From Anaerolineae bacterium (GTDB taxonomy: Bacteria > Chloroflexota > Anaerolineae > Aggregatilineales > Phototrophicaceae), in assembly GCA_022820665.1 (NCBI GenBank), contig JAJEFB010000051.1, forward strand, positions 1-64,000: a DNA stretch of 64,000 nt, written 5' to 3'. The translations under genes were made by a program, and so were the position numbers. The notes below the pieces were generated by a model, which had not been told where the DNA came from, did not search any database, and was given only the letters and a program-made list of their open reading frames with translations. Shown in pieces: positions 8,249-16,819 of the stretch; the first letter of the stretch is position 1; each line of letters starts with the position of its first letter.

Positions 8249-8649
8249 AGTATCTCTTGGATACCGATATCTGTGTCTTCCTGTTAAGTGGTCGCGAGCC
8301 GAACCTGCGCCTGCGGATGCAAACTGTTCCGGCAGCCGATATTGCGATCAGTACCGTTACGAAAGGCGAAATGTATTCCGGTGCTGCCCGCAGTCAGCAA
8401 CCGGCGCGAACGCGCGAAAGGCAGTTAGACTTCTTTTTGCGTTATGCCAGCTTGTCCTTCGACGATGCCGCCGCGCACGAATATGGACACGTTGACGGTC
8501 TGTTGAAGAGTCGCGGAATGAGCATCGGACCGCTCGACACACAGATTGCCGCCATCGCCCTCGCCCACAACTTGACTCTCGTCACCCACAACACAAGGCA
8601 CTTCAGCCGCATCCCGCATCTCATACTTGAAGATTGGGTATTCGCCTAG
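8245..8649 (+). CDS. PIN-domain ribonuclease, VapC-like toxin
   Basis: A 134-residue PIN-domain protein of the usual VapC/FitB length. VapC toxins are Mg-dependent endoribonucleases, often cutting tRNA or rRNA. Visible acidic residues are D6 and D8 in YLLDTDIC, E42 in KGEMYSG and D98 in GPLDTQIAA. The C-terminal block LVTHNTRHFSRIPHL is typical of the family, with LEDW before the end. Its ATG overlaps the stop of the preceding gene (ATGA), so the two are translationally coupled. It lies between the DUF917 operon and a sulfatase and has no evident metabolic link to them. Confidence 0.88.
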   Translation: MKYLLDTDICVFLLSGREPNLRLRMQTVPAADIAISTVTKGEMYSGAARSQQPARTRERQLDFFLRYASLSFDDAAAHEYGHVDGLLKSRGMSIGPLDTQIAAIALAHNLTLVTHNTRHFSRIPHLILEDWVFA

Positions 8650-8674
8650 CCGAAAACTCAAAGGAATCCCACCA

Positions 8675-10138
8675 ATGCTCAACAAACCCCATATCATCAT
8701 CTTCAACCCTGACCAATGGCGCGGCGATGTGATGAGCCACCTCGGCAATCCCGCCGCAATCACGCCTAACCTCGACGCAATCATCCAAAACGATGCCGTC
8801 TCCTTTCGTCATGCCTTCTGCCAGAACCCGGTCTGCACGCCCAGCCGCTGCTCCTTCATGACCGGTTGGTATCCTCATGTCCGCGGGCACCGCACCATGT
8901 TCCACATGCTGCGCCCGGACGAGCCCGTGCTGCTCAAGTATCTCAAAGACAACGGCTATTTCGTCTGGTGGGGCGGCAAGAACGACCTGGCGCCGCGTCA
9001 GAATGGCTTTGCTGAGTATTGCGACGTCAAATACGAGGCCGGGCGACCACTCCGTCCCAATTTGCATCGCGCGGACGAATGGCGGGGCGATCCCGGCGGC
9101 GACAACTATTATTCCTTCTACGCCGGCAAGCTCGATACTGGCGAAGACGAAGTTTATTACGACAACGATTGGGCGATGGTCGATGGGGCTATAGATCTGA
9201 TTCGGGACGCGCCCGACGATCAGCCGCTTTGCATCTACTTGCCGCTGGGTTATCCGCACCCGCCCTATGGCGTGGAAGATCCCTGGTACAGCCAGATCGA
9301 CCGCGGGCTCATCCCGTCACGCCTGCCGACGCCGGATTGGAGCAAGAAACCCGGGCTCACGGCGGGCATCTTCCAGCGACAAGGCTTACAGGGCTGGACC
9401 GAGGAGCGCTTCAGGGAATTGCGCGCCACTTATTATGGCATGTGCGCGCGCGTCGATGCCCAGTTTGGAAAACTGGTGTCAGCTTTGCAAGAGCGAGGCA
9501 TATATGATGACAGCGCCATCTTCTTCTTCTCCGATCACGGCGATTTCACCGGCGACTATGGCTTGGTGGAAAAGACGCAGAATACCTTTGAGGATTGCCT
9601 GACGCGGGTGCCGCTCATCATCAAACCGCCGTCGAACATCCCTGTCCAGTCCGGCATCCGCGATGCCCTGGTTGAATTGATTGACTTCACCGCGACGGCA
9701 TACGAATACGCCGGCATCGCGCCGGACTACGACCACTTCGGGCGCTCGCTCACGCCCTTGTTGACCGGCGCGACAGATGAACATCGCGACGCTGTCTTTT
9801 GCGAGGGCGGCCGTTTGCTGGGCGAGGAGCAGGCGATGGAAAAGGACAGCCCTTCATTCTACGATCCCGGCGGACTGTATTGGCCCCGTGTGCAGTTGCA
9901 GGGCAGCGAAGACGGCGAGCATAGCAAGGCGACTATGTGCCGTACGCGGCAATTCAAATATGTCCGACGGCTTTACGAAACCGACGAACTGTATGACCTG
10001 GGAGAAGACCGGGGGGAGCTTCACAACCTCATTGACGATCCAGCCTATACGGGGGTGCTGGCGGAACTGCGCGAGCGCATGTTGACCTGGTATCAGACAA
10101 CTTGCGATGTCGTGCCTCGCGAGACTGACCTGCGTTAG
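8675..10138 (+). CDS. Sulfatase 1 (Cys-type, arylsulfatase family)
   Basis: A 487-residue type I sulfatase, hydrolysing sulfate esters after a Cys is converted to formylglycine. The modification motif CTPSR is at residues 54-58, with the early metal-binding segment NPDQWRGD at 11-18 and the late FFSDHGDFTGDYG metal site. ATG 8675 follows AAGGAA at 8661-8666; an upstream in-frame start would overlap the PIN gene. No signal peptide is visible, so it may be cytoplasmic. The substrate cannot be read from sequence; a sulfated glycan or choline-sulfate-like ester is possible. It is convergent with the FG-GAP gene. Confidence 0.9.
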   Translation: MLNKPHIIIFNPDQWRGDVMSHLGNPAAITPNLDAIIQNDAVSFRHAFCQNPVCTPSRCSFMTGWYPHVRGHRTMFHMLRPDEPVLLKYLKDNGYFVWWGGKNDLAPRQNGFAEYCDVKYEAGRPLRPNLHRADEWRGDPGGDNYYSFYAGKLDTGEDEVYYDNDWAMVDGAIDLIRDAPDDQPLCIYLPLGYPHPPYGVEDPWYSQIDRGLIPSRLPTPDWSKKPGLTAGIFQRQGLQGWTEERFRELRATYYGMCARVDAQFGKLVSALQERGIYDDSAIFFFSDHGDFTGDYGLVEKTQNTFEDCLTRVPLIIKPPSNIPVQSGIRDALVELIDFTATAYEYAGIAPDYDHFGRSLTPLLTGATDEHRDAVFCEGGRLLGEEQAMEKDSPSFYDPGGLYWPRVQLQGSEDGEHSKATMCRTRQFKYVRRLYETDELYDLGEDRGELHNLIDDPAYTGVLAELRERMLTWYQTTCDVVPRETDLR

Positions 10139-10167
10139 TTAATTTCCCAATCTGGTTTTTCGGATTG

Positions 10168-11865
10168 TCATCGGCAGCCGGCGGTCACACCGTATTGCAA
10201 AAGCAGTCGTTGATTCGCGGGTATATCATCCAGGCTGCACTCGGCGCCATTGCTCCAAATGATGCGTAGATCGGCCACCGTAGCAGCGCCAAGCCCAAAG
10301 TGCAGTTCCTGTTGATTGTTGCCGCCAAGCCCGGAACCGATTTTGACCGTTTGCATCTGCGTCGAGCCGGCCTCTGTGCTTAGGTACACCTTGCTCCCGA
10401 CGGCGTCTCGATTGACATCGCCGCCGCCGCGCAAGCTCAAGGCAAGCCAGCGATTGTCGTTGCCCTGATTTTGATACAGGCGATAGCCGCTGTTCCAATT
10501 GCCCGTGACCAGATCCAGGTCACCGTCGCGGTCGTAATCGGCGTAAGCGACGCCCAGCGTGGCCAGGGGCGCGTCTATGCCGCTGCCGTGGCTAACATCG
10601 ACGAAGGAACGATGTCTGTTGTTGCGGAAAAGGGCGTCAGGCAGTTCGTTCATAAAGCTGACTTCCAGCTCGGGAAAGGTCTGAAAATACTGTGTGGTGG
10701 CGACATACAGGTCCTGCCAGCCGTCGTTGTCAAAGTCGAAGAAGACCGCTCCCCAGCCCACGCCTTGATCCGGACCCATGTTGATGGCGGAGCCGGTGGA
10801 GCGGGCGCGATTCCTGAAGCCGCCCGCGCCGTCATTCATCATCAGGTGCATCTGATAGACCATGTCGGTGATGTAAAGGTCGAGATCGCCGTCGTTGTCG
10901 TAATCGCTGGCGTCCAGTCCCATGCCGTTGATCAATAGATCGGTCCCGGACTCTGCGGATACATTTGTAAAGCACCAATGCCCGCAACCCGCGCCGTCGT
11001 TGCGCCAGAGCACATTGCCGATTTCGTTCCGCAATTTGTCGTTGACGACGTAGAGGTCGAGATCGCCATCGCCGTCGTAATCGAAGAAACCGGGCGCGAA
11101 ACCAGCGCCCAAGGTCAGCCCGTATTCCAGCGCCCCGGTAACATCGGTGAAGCTGCCATCGCCGTTATTGAGATAGAGCCGATCCTGCTGCGCCGAGAAA
11201 TCGACCGGATCGCATTCGGGGAAACATGACCAGTTGGTCACGTACAAATCCAGCCAGCCATCGCTATTGTAGTCGCCGAAGGCCGCCGATGTGCCTTTGC
11301 CCGTGTCGCCGACCCCGGCTTCCAGGGTGACATCGCTGAATCCAGCGCCGGCTTCGTTGCGGAAGAGCCTATTGGCGCCGTAATTGACGACATAGAGATC
11401 GAGCCAGCCGTCGTTGTCGTAATCCGCCCAGACGACGCCTCCGCTCGGCACATCGGGCAGACTGAGATTTTGCGAGAACTCGGAAACCGAAAAACTGCCA
11501 TCCTGATTGTTGCGATAGAGTACATTGGGATCGAGGTTTCCGGTGACATAGAGATCGACCCAGCCATCGCGATCATAATCGCCCCAAGCCTGCCCGATCG
11601 CCAGATAGCCTTGCAGCGCCTCTTTATCGTCCCAGACGCCGCGGTGCGTCGCCGTGATGCCGGCTTCGGCGCTGACGTCAGTGAATATGGGCTGCTCCTC
11701 CGGCTGCGCCAGGGCGATTCGCGCGGGAAGCGCTATGGACATGAGGTAAAGCGCCAAAAGTCCAGCCCAAGACCTTCGAAACCTACTCGCAATACCGTAC
11801 AGCCTCCCCCCAATGCTTTGGGAGGGCTGAGGGAAGTTAATATACCGCGCCATACTACCTGACAT
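10168..11865 (-). CDS. Secreted FG-GAP/VCBS repeat protein with UnbV-like C-terminus
   Basis: A 565-residue exported protein. A hydrophobic stretch ending in IALAQ (about residues 34-53) looks like a signal peptide, preceded by an unusually long N-terminus. The body contains repeated DxDxDG calcium-binding loops such as DYDNDGWLDLYVVN, typical of FG-GAP/VCBS beta-propellers. The C-terminal 100 residues (GLGGNNQQELHFGLG) match the ASPIC/UnbV module. About residues 10-23 (NFPQPSQSIGGRLY) are encoded by a dispersed GC-rich repeat at 11801-11837, so the start may be M1 (11865) or M5 (11853). It is six bases downstream of an FAD oxidoreductase and is last in that minus-strand operon. Confidence 0.88.
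   Translation of the reverse strand: MSGSMARYINFPQPSQSIGGRLYGIASRFRRSWAGLLALYLMSIALPARIALAQPEEQPIFTDVSAEAGITATHRGVWDDKEALQGYLAIGQAWGDYDRDGWVDLYVTGNLDPNVLYRNNQDGSFSVSEFSQNLSLPDVPSGGVVWADYDNDGWLDLYVVNYGANRLFRNEAGAGFSDVTLEAGVGDTGKGTSAAFGDYNSDGWLDLYVTNWSCFPECDPVDFSAQQDRLYLNNGDGSFTDVTGALEYGLTLGAGFAPGFFDYDGDGDLDLYVVNDKLRNEIGNVLWRNDGAGCGHWCFTNVSAESGTDLLINGMGLDASDYDNDGDLDLYITDMVYQMHLMMNDGAGGFRNRARSTGSAINMGPDQGVGWGAVFFDFDNDGWQDLYVATTQYFQTFPELEVSFMNELPDALFRNNRHRSFVDVSHGSGIDAPLATLGVAYADYDRDGDLDLVTGNWNSGYRLYQNQGNDNRWLALSLRGGGDVNRDAVGSKVYLSTEAGSTQMQTVKIGSGLGGNNQQELHFGLGAATVADLRIIWSNGAECSLDDIPANQRLLLQYGVTAGCR
11801..11837 (-). repeat. Dispersed palindromic element copy, translated in the FG-GAP gene
   Basis: Hairpin CCTCCCCCCAATGCTTTGGG with its GGGAGGG arm and a GAGGGAAG tail, placed inside the coding sequence of the N-terminus of the minus-strand FG-GAP protein. 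The AATGCTTT loop is shared with the copy at 21379-21418. Confidence 0.75.
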
Positions 11866-11871
11866 AGTGGT

Positions 11872-13482
11872 TTAGCGTACCGTGGTCCGCGCATACATGG
11901 GCCAATCCAGAGGAACGCCAAGCTGATCTTTCAGCAAAGTTTGAAAATCGCGCAAATGCGTCTCGGTATTGCGTACCTGTCGCGGCGTCAAGCCCTTGTC
12001 CAGGCAATATGCCGCCAAGGCGCCGGCCGCCTCGCCGATATTCCATTCCACCGGATGCAAGCGGTAGCAGCCGTTGGTGATGTGCGTCACACCCAGGTTT
12101 TTGCAAGCGGGCAGCAGGTTTTCGACGCGCTGGGGTATCAATGAGCCGAGCGGAATCTGGAAGGGATAACAACTGATGTCGATATAGGTCCGGGGCAAAG
12201 TGCTCGGATGCAGATCAATGCGATAGCTGCCGATGCCGACGCTGTCGTCAAATTGCTCGGCAGTATCAAAGCCTTCGCGCTGCTGGACCCCGACGTGCTC
12301 TTCCAGCACCGTGTACTCGGCCAGGATGCGCCGCGCTTCACGGACGTAGACATACTTCGCCATGCCGTCGGCGGCGCCGACGACATCGGGACGGAGGCGC
12401 AAGCCGGGATAGCCGTAGCCTTTGCCGTCCGAGCGGGGAGCTTCGGTCTGCATCCAATAGAGCATGGAATAGCTCAATTGCTTGCATTCACGCAGCGCAG
12501 CCTGTTTCGTTTTTTCGTCGACTCCCAGCAAGGGCTTCAACCAGTAGTCGATTTGGGGCCAATTGACCAGTGTGATATCGCTGCGGAAGGTCCCTTCCGG
12601 ATAATGGTCCTTGTAAAGGATGCGGCGGAAGTGCCAAAGATCGCCCGGTCCTCCAGTATAGCGATGGCGAAAACCGGCGTGGAAAATCTGGCGGTGTACC
12701 GTTTCCAGCGTGATCGGGCTGGGGTAATACCAGCTCAATTGTTTGTCGGGCCAGAAATCGGCTTTATAGTCCCGCCAGAAATCGTAGTCTTCCGGCTTGT
12801 CGATGCTGTGATCTTCACCTTCAAGATGATCGATGGCGAAGCACCAGGAGATCGCTTGCTGATCAAGCGGCAGCGGATCGCCCTCGACAGCATGCATCTC
12901 GCCCGTCTGCGCTTGACTTTCCGCGCCGATAATCGACTCAACATCCGCCAGTTCTAACAAATCGCCCAGCTCGGTGGCATCAAGGATGTATGGCGCGGAA
13001 ACCACGACTTGATCGCCGGTCTGTGTATCTTCCAGCGTTACCGCCAAAACGCGGTCGCCATCAGTCTCGGCCGCGATCGGAATATGGTAGAGGAGAATAT
13101 CAAGCTGCATGCTGGATCGATAAGGCGCCAGCATCTCTTCAATCACCGCCAAGCCGATGCGCGGCTCGTGACAGAGGCGACTGACATTGCCCTGGCCCGG
13201 ATTCCAGTTCATGGTATGACGCGCTTTATCGGTCAGGGGATAGTTACGACGATAATAATCGCGCACGCCATCGGAAAAGCGCATATATGTCGCCGTCGCG
13301 CCGCATTGATCCACCCAGGGATTTTCGTCAGGCGGCACGGCTTGCGCGGTCAACTGACCGCCGATCCAGTCAGTCTCTTCGCTCATGATGACCGATTTGC
13401 CCATACTTAAAGCCGCCAGCGCCGCGCCGATGGCTCCGGTGCCGCCGCCGACGATTAGAATGTCAGTGCTGCGTTCGTTCAT
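11872..13482 (-). CDS. FAD-dependent oxidoreductase (FAD_oxidored family)
   Basis: A 536-residue flavoprotein. The Rossmann motif ILIVGGGTGAIGAALAAL is near residues 8-25, followed by ETDWIGGQLTAQ, the signature of the FAD_oxidored family seen in many secondary-metabolite and carbohydrate loci. The C-terminal part (NLLPACKNLGVTHITNGCYR) is also typical. It shares an operon with a related FAD enzyme at 14410-16200 and a PhyH dioxygenase, and is followed six bases later by the FG-GAP gene. No signal peptide is visible. The substrate is not identifiable; oxidation of a sugar-like or hydroxylated compound is likely from context. Confidence 0.88.
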   Translation of the reverse strand: MNERSTDILIVGGGTGAIGAALAALSMGKSVIMSEETDWIGGQLTAQAVPPDENPWVDQCGATATYMRFSDGVRDYYRRNYPLTDKARHTMNWNPGQGNVSRLCHEPRIGLAVIEEMLAPYRSSMQLDILLYHIPIAAETDGDRVLAVTLEDTQTGDQVVVSAPYILDATELGDLLELADVESIIGAESQAQTGEMHAVEGDPLPLDQQAISWCFAIDHLEGEDHSIDKPEDYDFWRDYKADFWPDKQLSWYYPSPITLETVHRQIFHAGFRHRYTGGPGDLWHFRRILYKDHYPEGTFRSDITLVNWPQIDYWLKPLLGVDEKTKQAALRECKQLSYSMLYWMQTEAPRSDGKGYGYPGLRLRPDVVGAADGMAKYVYVREARRILAEYTVLEEHVGVQQREGFDTAEQFDDSVGIGSYRIDLHPSTLPRTYIDISCYPFQIPLGSLIPQRVENLLPACKNLGVTHITNGCYRLHPVEWNIGEAAGALAAYCLDKGLTPRQVRNTETHLRDFQTLLKDQLGVPLDWPMYARTTVR

Positions 13483-13506
13483 GTGTTCTTCCTCAATAAT
13501 GCCAAA

Positions 13507-14406
13507 TTACATGCGCGCATCGGGCTTGCTTGGCTCTCCGGCGGCGATAACGTGCCCTACCCCCTGCTTCGGCTTGTAATGATATCCATTCTCGACACAC
13601 CAATCGTCAATTGGGTTGGCCCCGCCGGTGAAGTCAAAATTTGGATTGTCATCGACTGGTTCGCCGACGAGATAGCGCTCCATCGGCGACAGTTTCTCCA
13701 CCAGCTCGGGCGCCTGCTGCCGATAATCCGTTGGGATGACCCAGTCATAGCTATAGCCGATCATGACAGCTTTGCGGGTGCGAACGCTTAAATTGGCCGC
13801 GCCGGCGTGCCAGGTGCGGTTCTCGAAAAAGACGGCGTCGCCCGGATTGAGCAGCGGCTCAACCATGGTCGCAGGATCGACCTGGCCATCAGGTATTTCA
13901 ATGGGTTCCTTGAGTTGATTGCTGCCAGCCGCCATCATCGTGACGCCGGTATTGGGTTCGCTCAAATCGGTGAGATAGTAGGCGACCTTGAGCGAATGAC
14001 GCGGGATATGTTGGTCGCCCAGGTCGCGCATGGACATGTAATGGTCGCGGTGCCAGCCGGGGATACGGTCGGCGCCGGTTGAGCCGGGCGGATCGGAGGC
14101 GCGATAAATCAGATGGCTGGTCAGGAGCGACAGGTAGGGGCTGAGCAACTGCGCCACGATTGAGAAGATCTTCGGGTTGGTAATTAATTTCAGGAAGGCG
14201 TCGTCCATCGACACGCAATTGCGAAAGCCGTCGTACAAGCCACCAGGCCTGCGCTGACGATTGAGCTCGCGATCGGAGGCGATCAGCCGATCGCCGGCCT
14301 CGATCAACGCGGAGACGGTCTCGCTGTCGATCGCTTCGCGCATGATCAAGTAGCCCTCTTCATCAAATTGTCGCTTTTGTTCCGGCTTTATCTTGACGAA
14401 TTCCAT
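13507..14406 (-). CDS. Phytanoyl-CoA dioxygenase (PhyH) family Fe(II)/2-oxoglutarate oxygenase
   Basis: A 299-residue non-haem iron oxygenase of normal length. The facial triad is visible: H119 and D121 in GWHRD, and H200 in NRTWHAGAANLS, with Arg 209 as the probable 2-oxoglutarate anchor. PhyH enzymes hydroxylate CoA thioesters or small metabolites; acyl-CoA specificity cannot be assumed for bacterial members. The gene sits between two FAD_oxidored genes, three bases after the upstream one and 24 bases before the downstream one, implying that these enzymes act on the same substrate. Confidence 0.9.
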   Translation of the reverse strand: MEFVKIKPEQKRQFDEEGYLIMREAIDSETVSALIEAGDRLIASDRELNRQRRPGGLYDGFRNCVSMDDAFLKLITNPKIFSIVAQLLSPYLSLLTSHLIYRASDPPGSTGADRIPGWHRDHYMSMRDLGDQHIPRHSLKVAYYLTDLSEPNTGVTMMAAGSNQLKEPIEIPDGQVDPATMVEPLLNPGDAVFFENRTWHAGAANLSVRTRKAVMIGYSYDWVIPTDYRQQAPELVEKLSPMERYLVGEPVDDNPNFDFTGGANPIDDWCVENGYHYKPKQGVGHVIAAGEPSKPDARM

Positions 14407-14409
14407 CGC

Positions 14410-16200
14410 CTATGCCTCCACTTGCGCGTAAAGCGCAGCTTGTACCGCATCTTCTCGCTTGTTGACTTCAGTATAAATTCTATCCAAGAGTTGACCGCGT
14501 GTACCAGTGAAAGTCGTCAATTCCGGCGTATTCGCCCAGGTCGTCCACTGAACCCGGTCTTCGTCCGAAGCCGGCTCGTCAAGATTGGCTCGGTAGCTGT
14601 CGCCCAGGAAGCCGCGCAAAGCAAAGTATTGCAGCGCATGATAGTGGGCATCGCCGGGCGCGGCGTCCTCGTAGTAGGTCAACACCGCGCCGGCGGCTAG
14701 CAGACGCCGCTGCATCTCGATGACGTTTGCGTCGCGCACCCTTGTCCCGTCGTCCAAGCTAACGTTGATCGCCTCGCCCGCCGCTTCCCCCAGCGCCATC
14801 CAGCATGGTTCCATGCGCAGCGTGCTGAAGCCGATATGCGTACCTGAAGCTGGCACGGGAATAAGCAGGTTCTCGACTTCCAGCGGCACGATGACGCCGT
14901 AGGGGACGCTGTAGGGCGTGGTGCGGTAAGTGAAAATACCGTCAGTATGCGGTCGTCCCTCTTCGCGTTTCAGGCAGGCATGCGAATCCAGGCTGTAATG
15001 GCTAGCGGTGATGCTGGTCATATGCGCGCGAGAACCCCGCTTGGACAAGGCGTCATGCGCGGTGAAGAGGTACTCGCCGCGGATGCGCCGCCCCTCGCGC
15101 ACATAAATCTGCCGCGGGAAGTTGCCGTTGTCTGCAAATTCGTCGCTCGCCAGTCCCCAGCGATTGCAGCGTTCGCGGAAGTCCGCCGGCAGTTCGGGGT
15201 CATTCTGCGCAAAATAAAACAGACCGAGGATATAGTCGCGCAGGCGCTCGGCAAATTGATCGCGCCACTCCCAACTCGCTGTGGGGTAGGGCCAGTTCTC
15301 CTCCGGCAGGTCTGTCGAGATGAAGGCGGCGTGTTGATTGTTGCCGTCGACTTTGCCGTTGGGCACAGTCACCATATTGGTGATCGCGCCGATGCCGTCG
15401 AATTCCATCGGTGTCGGCGGACCGGCGAAGCGATTGAGCCGTACATCCTCTGCCAGCGACAGGTACTCATCACGGTTGTATGCGCGCGGCTTTTCGATCC
15501 TTGTCATGTTGGATTCGACGGTCGTCAGCGGCAACCGATAGTTGTAGGACTGAATCGCGTTGTCGCCTTGCCCGGTGGAGTAGGTTTCGTCGACGGGAGC
15601 GCCCCAGCGCTGGTAGAATTTTCCGGCGCAAGGTTCGCCGTATTCCTCCACGCCCTCGCGCCCCAGCATGTAAGGTGCGCCGGCGGCGGCTGCCAGATCG
15701 CCCTCGTAGGTGGCATCGACGAAAACGCTGGCGTGATAAGTTTCGCTCTCGCCGTTCACTCGGTTGATGATCTTGATTCCCGTCAGCGCCGCGCCCTCTT
15801 TGATAGCATTGCTCGGCTCGTGATCGAATTGCCGCATCCTGCGGACTTCCAGGTTTTCTCCCTGTTCCGCGATCATTTCCAGCAGGATCTTTTCGGCAAC
15901 ATGCGGCTCGAAGCGGTAGCCGTCGCTGCAGTCGATCACCTGCTGCGAATCCGCGCCGTATGCCTCGCTGTAATGCTCTTTGATACGTCGTACAAATTCC
16001 AGGAAGAGGCCGCCGGTGGCGCCGCGCGTATGAATATCGGTGGCGCCCAATCCGTTGGCGGGCAAGCCGCCGATATGCGCTGTGCGCTCCAGGATGATGG
16101 CGCGCCGTCCTGCGCGAGCGACTGCAATGCCCGCCATGATGCCTGCCGGCGTACCACCGACGATGACGGCGTCGAAATCGAAGCTAGCGGGAGATGTCAT
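14410..16200 (-). CDS. FAD-dependent oxidoreductase (FAD_oxidored family), operon first gene
   Basis: A 596-residue flavoprotein, first gene of the minus-strand operon running to 10168. It begins with VIVGGTPAGIMAGIAVARAG, a GxGxxG-like FAD site carrying T/P substitutions, followed by RTAHIGGLPANGLGATD, characteristic of the family. Later segments VFVDATYEGDLAAAAGAPY and TLRMEPCWMALGEAAGEA also match FAD_oxidored proteins. It is related to but longer than the second FAD gene at 11872-13482. The intergenic region upstream holds a 13-base dyad and a repeat element, so regulation probably acts there. Confidence 0.88.
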   Translation of the reverse strand: MTSPASFDFDAVIVGGTPAGIMAGIAVARAGRRAIILERTAHIGGLPANGLGATDIHTRGATGGLFLEFVRRIKEHYSEAYGADSQQVIDCSDGYRFEPHVAEKILLEMIAEQGENLEVRRMRQFDHEPSNAIKEGAALTGIKIINRVNGESETYHASVFVDATYEGDLAAAAGAPYMLGREGVEEYGEPCAGKFYQRWGAPVDETYSTGQGDNAIQSYNYRLPLTTVESNMTRIEKPRAYNRDEYLSLAEDVRLNRFAGPPTPMEFDGIGAITNMVTVPNGKVDGNNQHAAFISTDLPEENWPYPTASWEWRDQFAERLRDYILGLFYFAQNDPELPADFRERCNRWGLASDEFADNGNFPRQIYVREGRRIRGEYLFTAHDALSKRGSRAHMTSITASHYSLDSHACLKREEGRPHTDGIFTYRTTPYSVPYGVIVPLEVENLLIPVPASGTHIGFSTLRMEPCWMALGEAAGEAINVSLDDGTRVRDANVIEMQRRLLAAGAVLTYYEDAAPGDAHYHALQYFALRGFLGDSYRANLDEPASDEDRVQWTTWANTPELTTFTGTRGQLLDRIYTEVNKREDAVQAALYAQVEA

Positions 16201-16290
16201 TTAGGGATCCTCATCCAAGTAATCCAGTATCGGGTGTCTCTACAAGGCTTGTCCGGTACTGCAAGTCTTACGCATAGACAACTGTAACAA

Positions 16291-16303
16291 TACCGAAACG
16301 GTA
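16291..16303. promoter_or_regulatory. Operator-like dyad TACCGAAACGGTA
   Basis: Perfect 5-base arms around AAA, about 90 bases upstream of the FAD oxidoreductase operon start on the minus strand. It is of the size and symmetry of LacI-type operators. No regulator gene is adjacent, so the role is a guess. Confidence 0.3.
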
Positions 16304-16361
16304 CAAAAAGAGGGTCAATCCTTGTGTAAGGCAACAGATTACTGCGGAATCCGCCAAGTTT

Positions 16362-16408
16362 AGCCCCCTTCCCTGATGCTTCGGGGAAGGGGCTGGGGGA
16401 TGGGGTAG
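16362..16408 (+). repeat. Dispersed palindromic element copy
   Basis: Hairpin with CCCCTTCCC and GGGGAAGGGG arms around TGATGCTTC, followed by the tail GGGGGATGGGGTAG. It is nearly identical in layout to the copy at 30600-30667, which has an extra insertion between hairpin and tail. Confidence 0.75.
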
Positions 16409-16475
16409 AAAAAGCGCAGTTGCATGACCCAGTACCGACAAGCCTTACATTTTCTAGTTTGACGGGCTCTTTCAT

Positions 16476-16817
16476 TTATTCTTTCAGCGCCAGCGACACG
16501 AGTACAACGAGAGATGTCTTGCCTCCCGTTACGCCTCTTATTCGCAGAAAGCCGCCAAAATGGCGCACTTTACAAAACGTGACCGCGTTCTTCTTCGTCG
16601 GCAGGTCAAATTCGCTGCCCTCATCGGCCCAATGGATTCCGTCCGCCGAAATCTGCACGTACGCCAATCCCCCATCAAAGTCGGGCGAAACCTCCAAAGC
16701 CCGCACAAAAAAGATTGCCTCGCTGGCCCAAGCCGCCTCATACGGTTCAGTGGCGAACTCGCCAGACCATTCCACATTGCGCTCGACGATCGCGGTGTAA
16801 CTGCGTCTGACGGCCAT
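16476..16817 (-). CDS. Unrecognised small protein, probable beta-sandwich
   Basis: A 113-residue protein with no family I can name. The sequence alternates hydrophobic and polar residues (VQISADGIHW, KVRHFGGFLRIRGVTGG, TSLVVLVSLALKE), suggesting an all-beta fold. The ATG at 16817 starts two bases after the stop of the gene at 16820-17677; longer in-frame extensions run through that gene and are rejected. The pair is divergent from ABC cassette 1 and could be co-regulated with it. No signal peptide is present. Confidence 0.7.
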   Translation of the reverse strand: MAVRRSYTAIVERNVEWSGEFATEPYEAAWASEAIFFVRALEVSPDFDGGLAYVQISADGIHWADEGSEFDLPTKKNAVTFCKVRHFGGFLRIRGVTGGKTSLVVLVSLALKE

Positions 16818-16819
16818 GG

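Larger units (their letters stand above)
16242..16449. mobile_element. MITE-like element with terminal inverted repeats
   Basis: About 208 bases bounded by AAGGCTTGTCCGGTACTG on the left (16244-16261) and, read on the other strand, AAGGCTTGTCGGTACTG on the right (ending 16447): 17 matching bases with one indel. There is no open reading frame and no clear target duplication. A copy of the dispersed hairpin family lies inside it. It fills most of the 275-base gap between the FAD operon and the 16476 gene. Confidence 0.5.

Noticed and set aside
10139..10167. Bidirectional terminator between sulfatase 1 and the FG-GAP gene
   Set aside because: Only a short imperfect stem (CAATCTG/CGGATTG) around a T-rich loop; too weak to call.
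14947..16287. 446-residue plus-strand open frame
   Set aside because: Fully antisense to the FAD oxidoreductase at 14410-16200, which has clear motifs; no ribosome site or domain.
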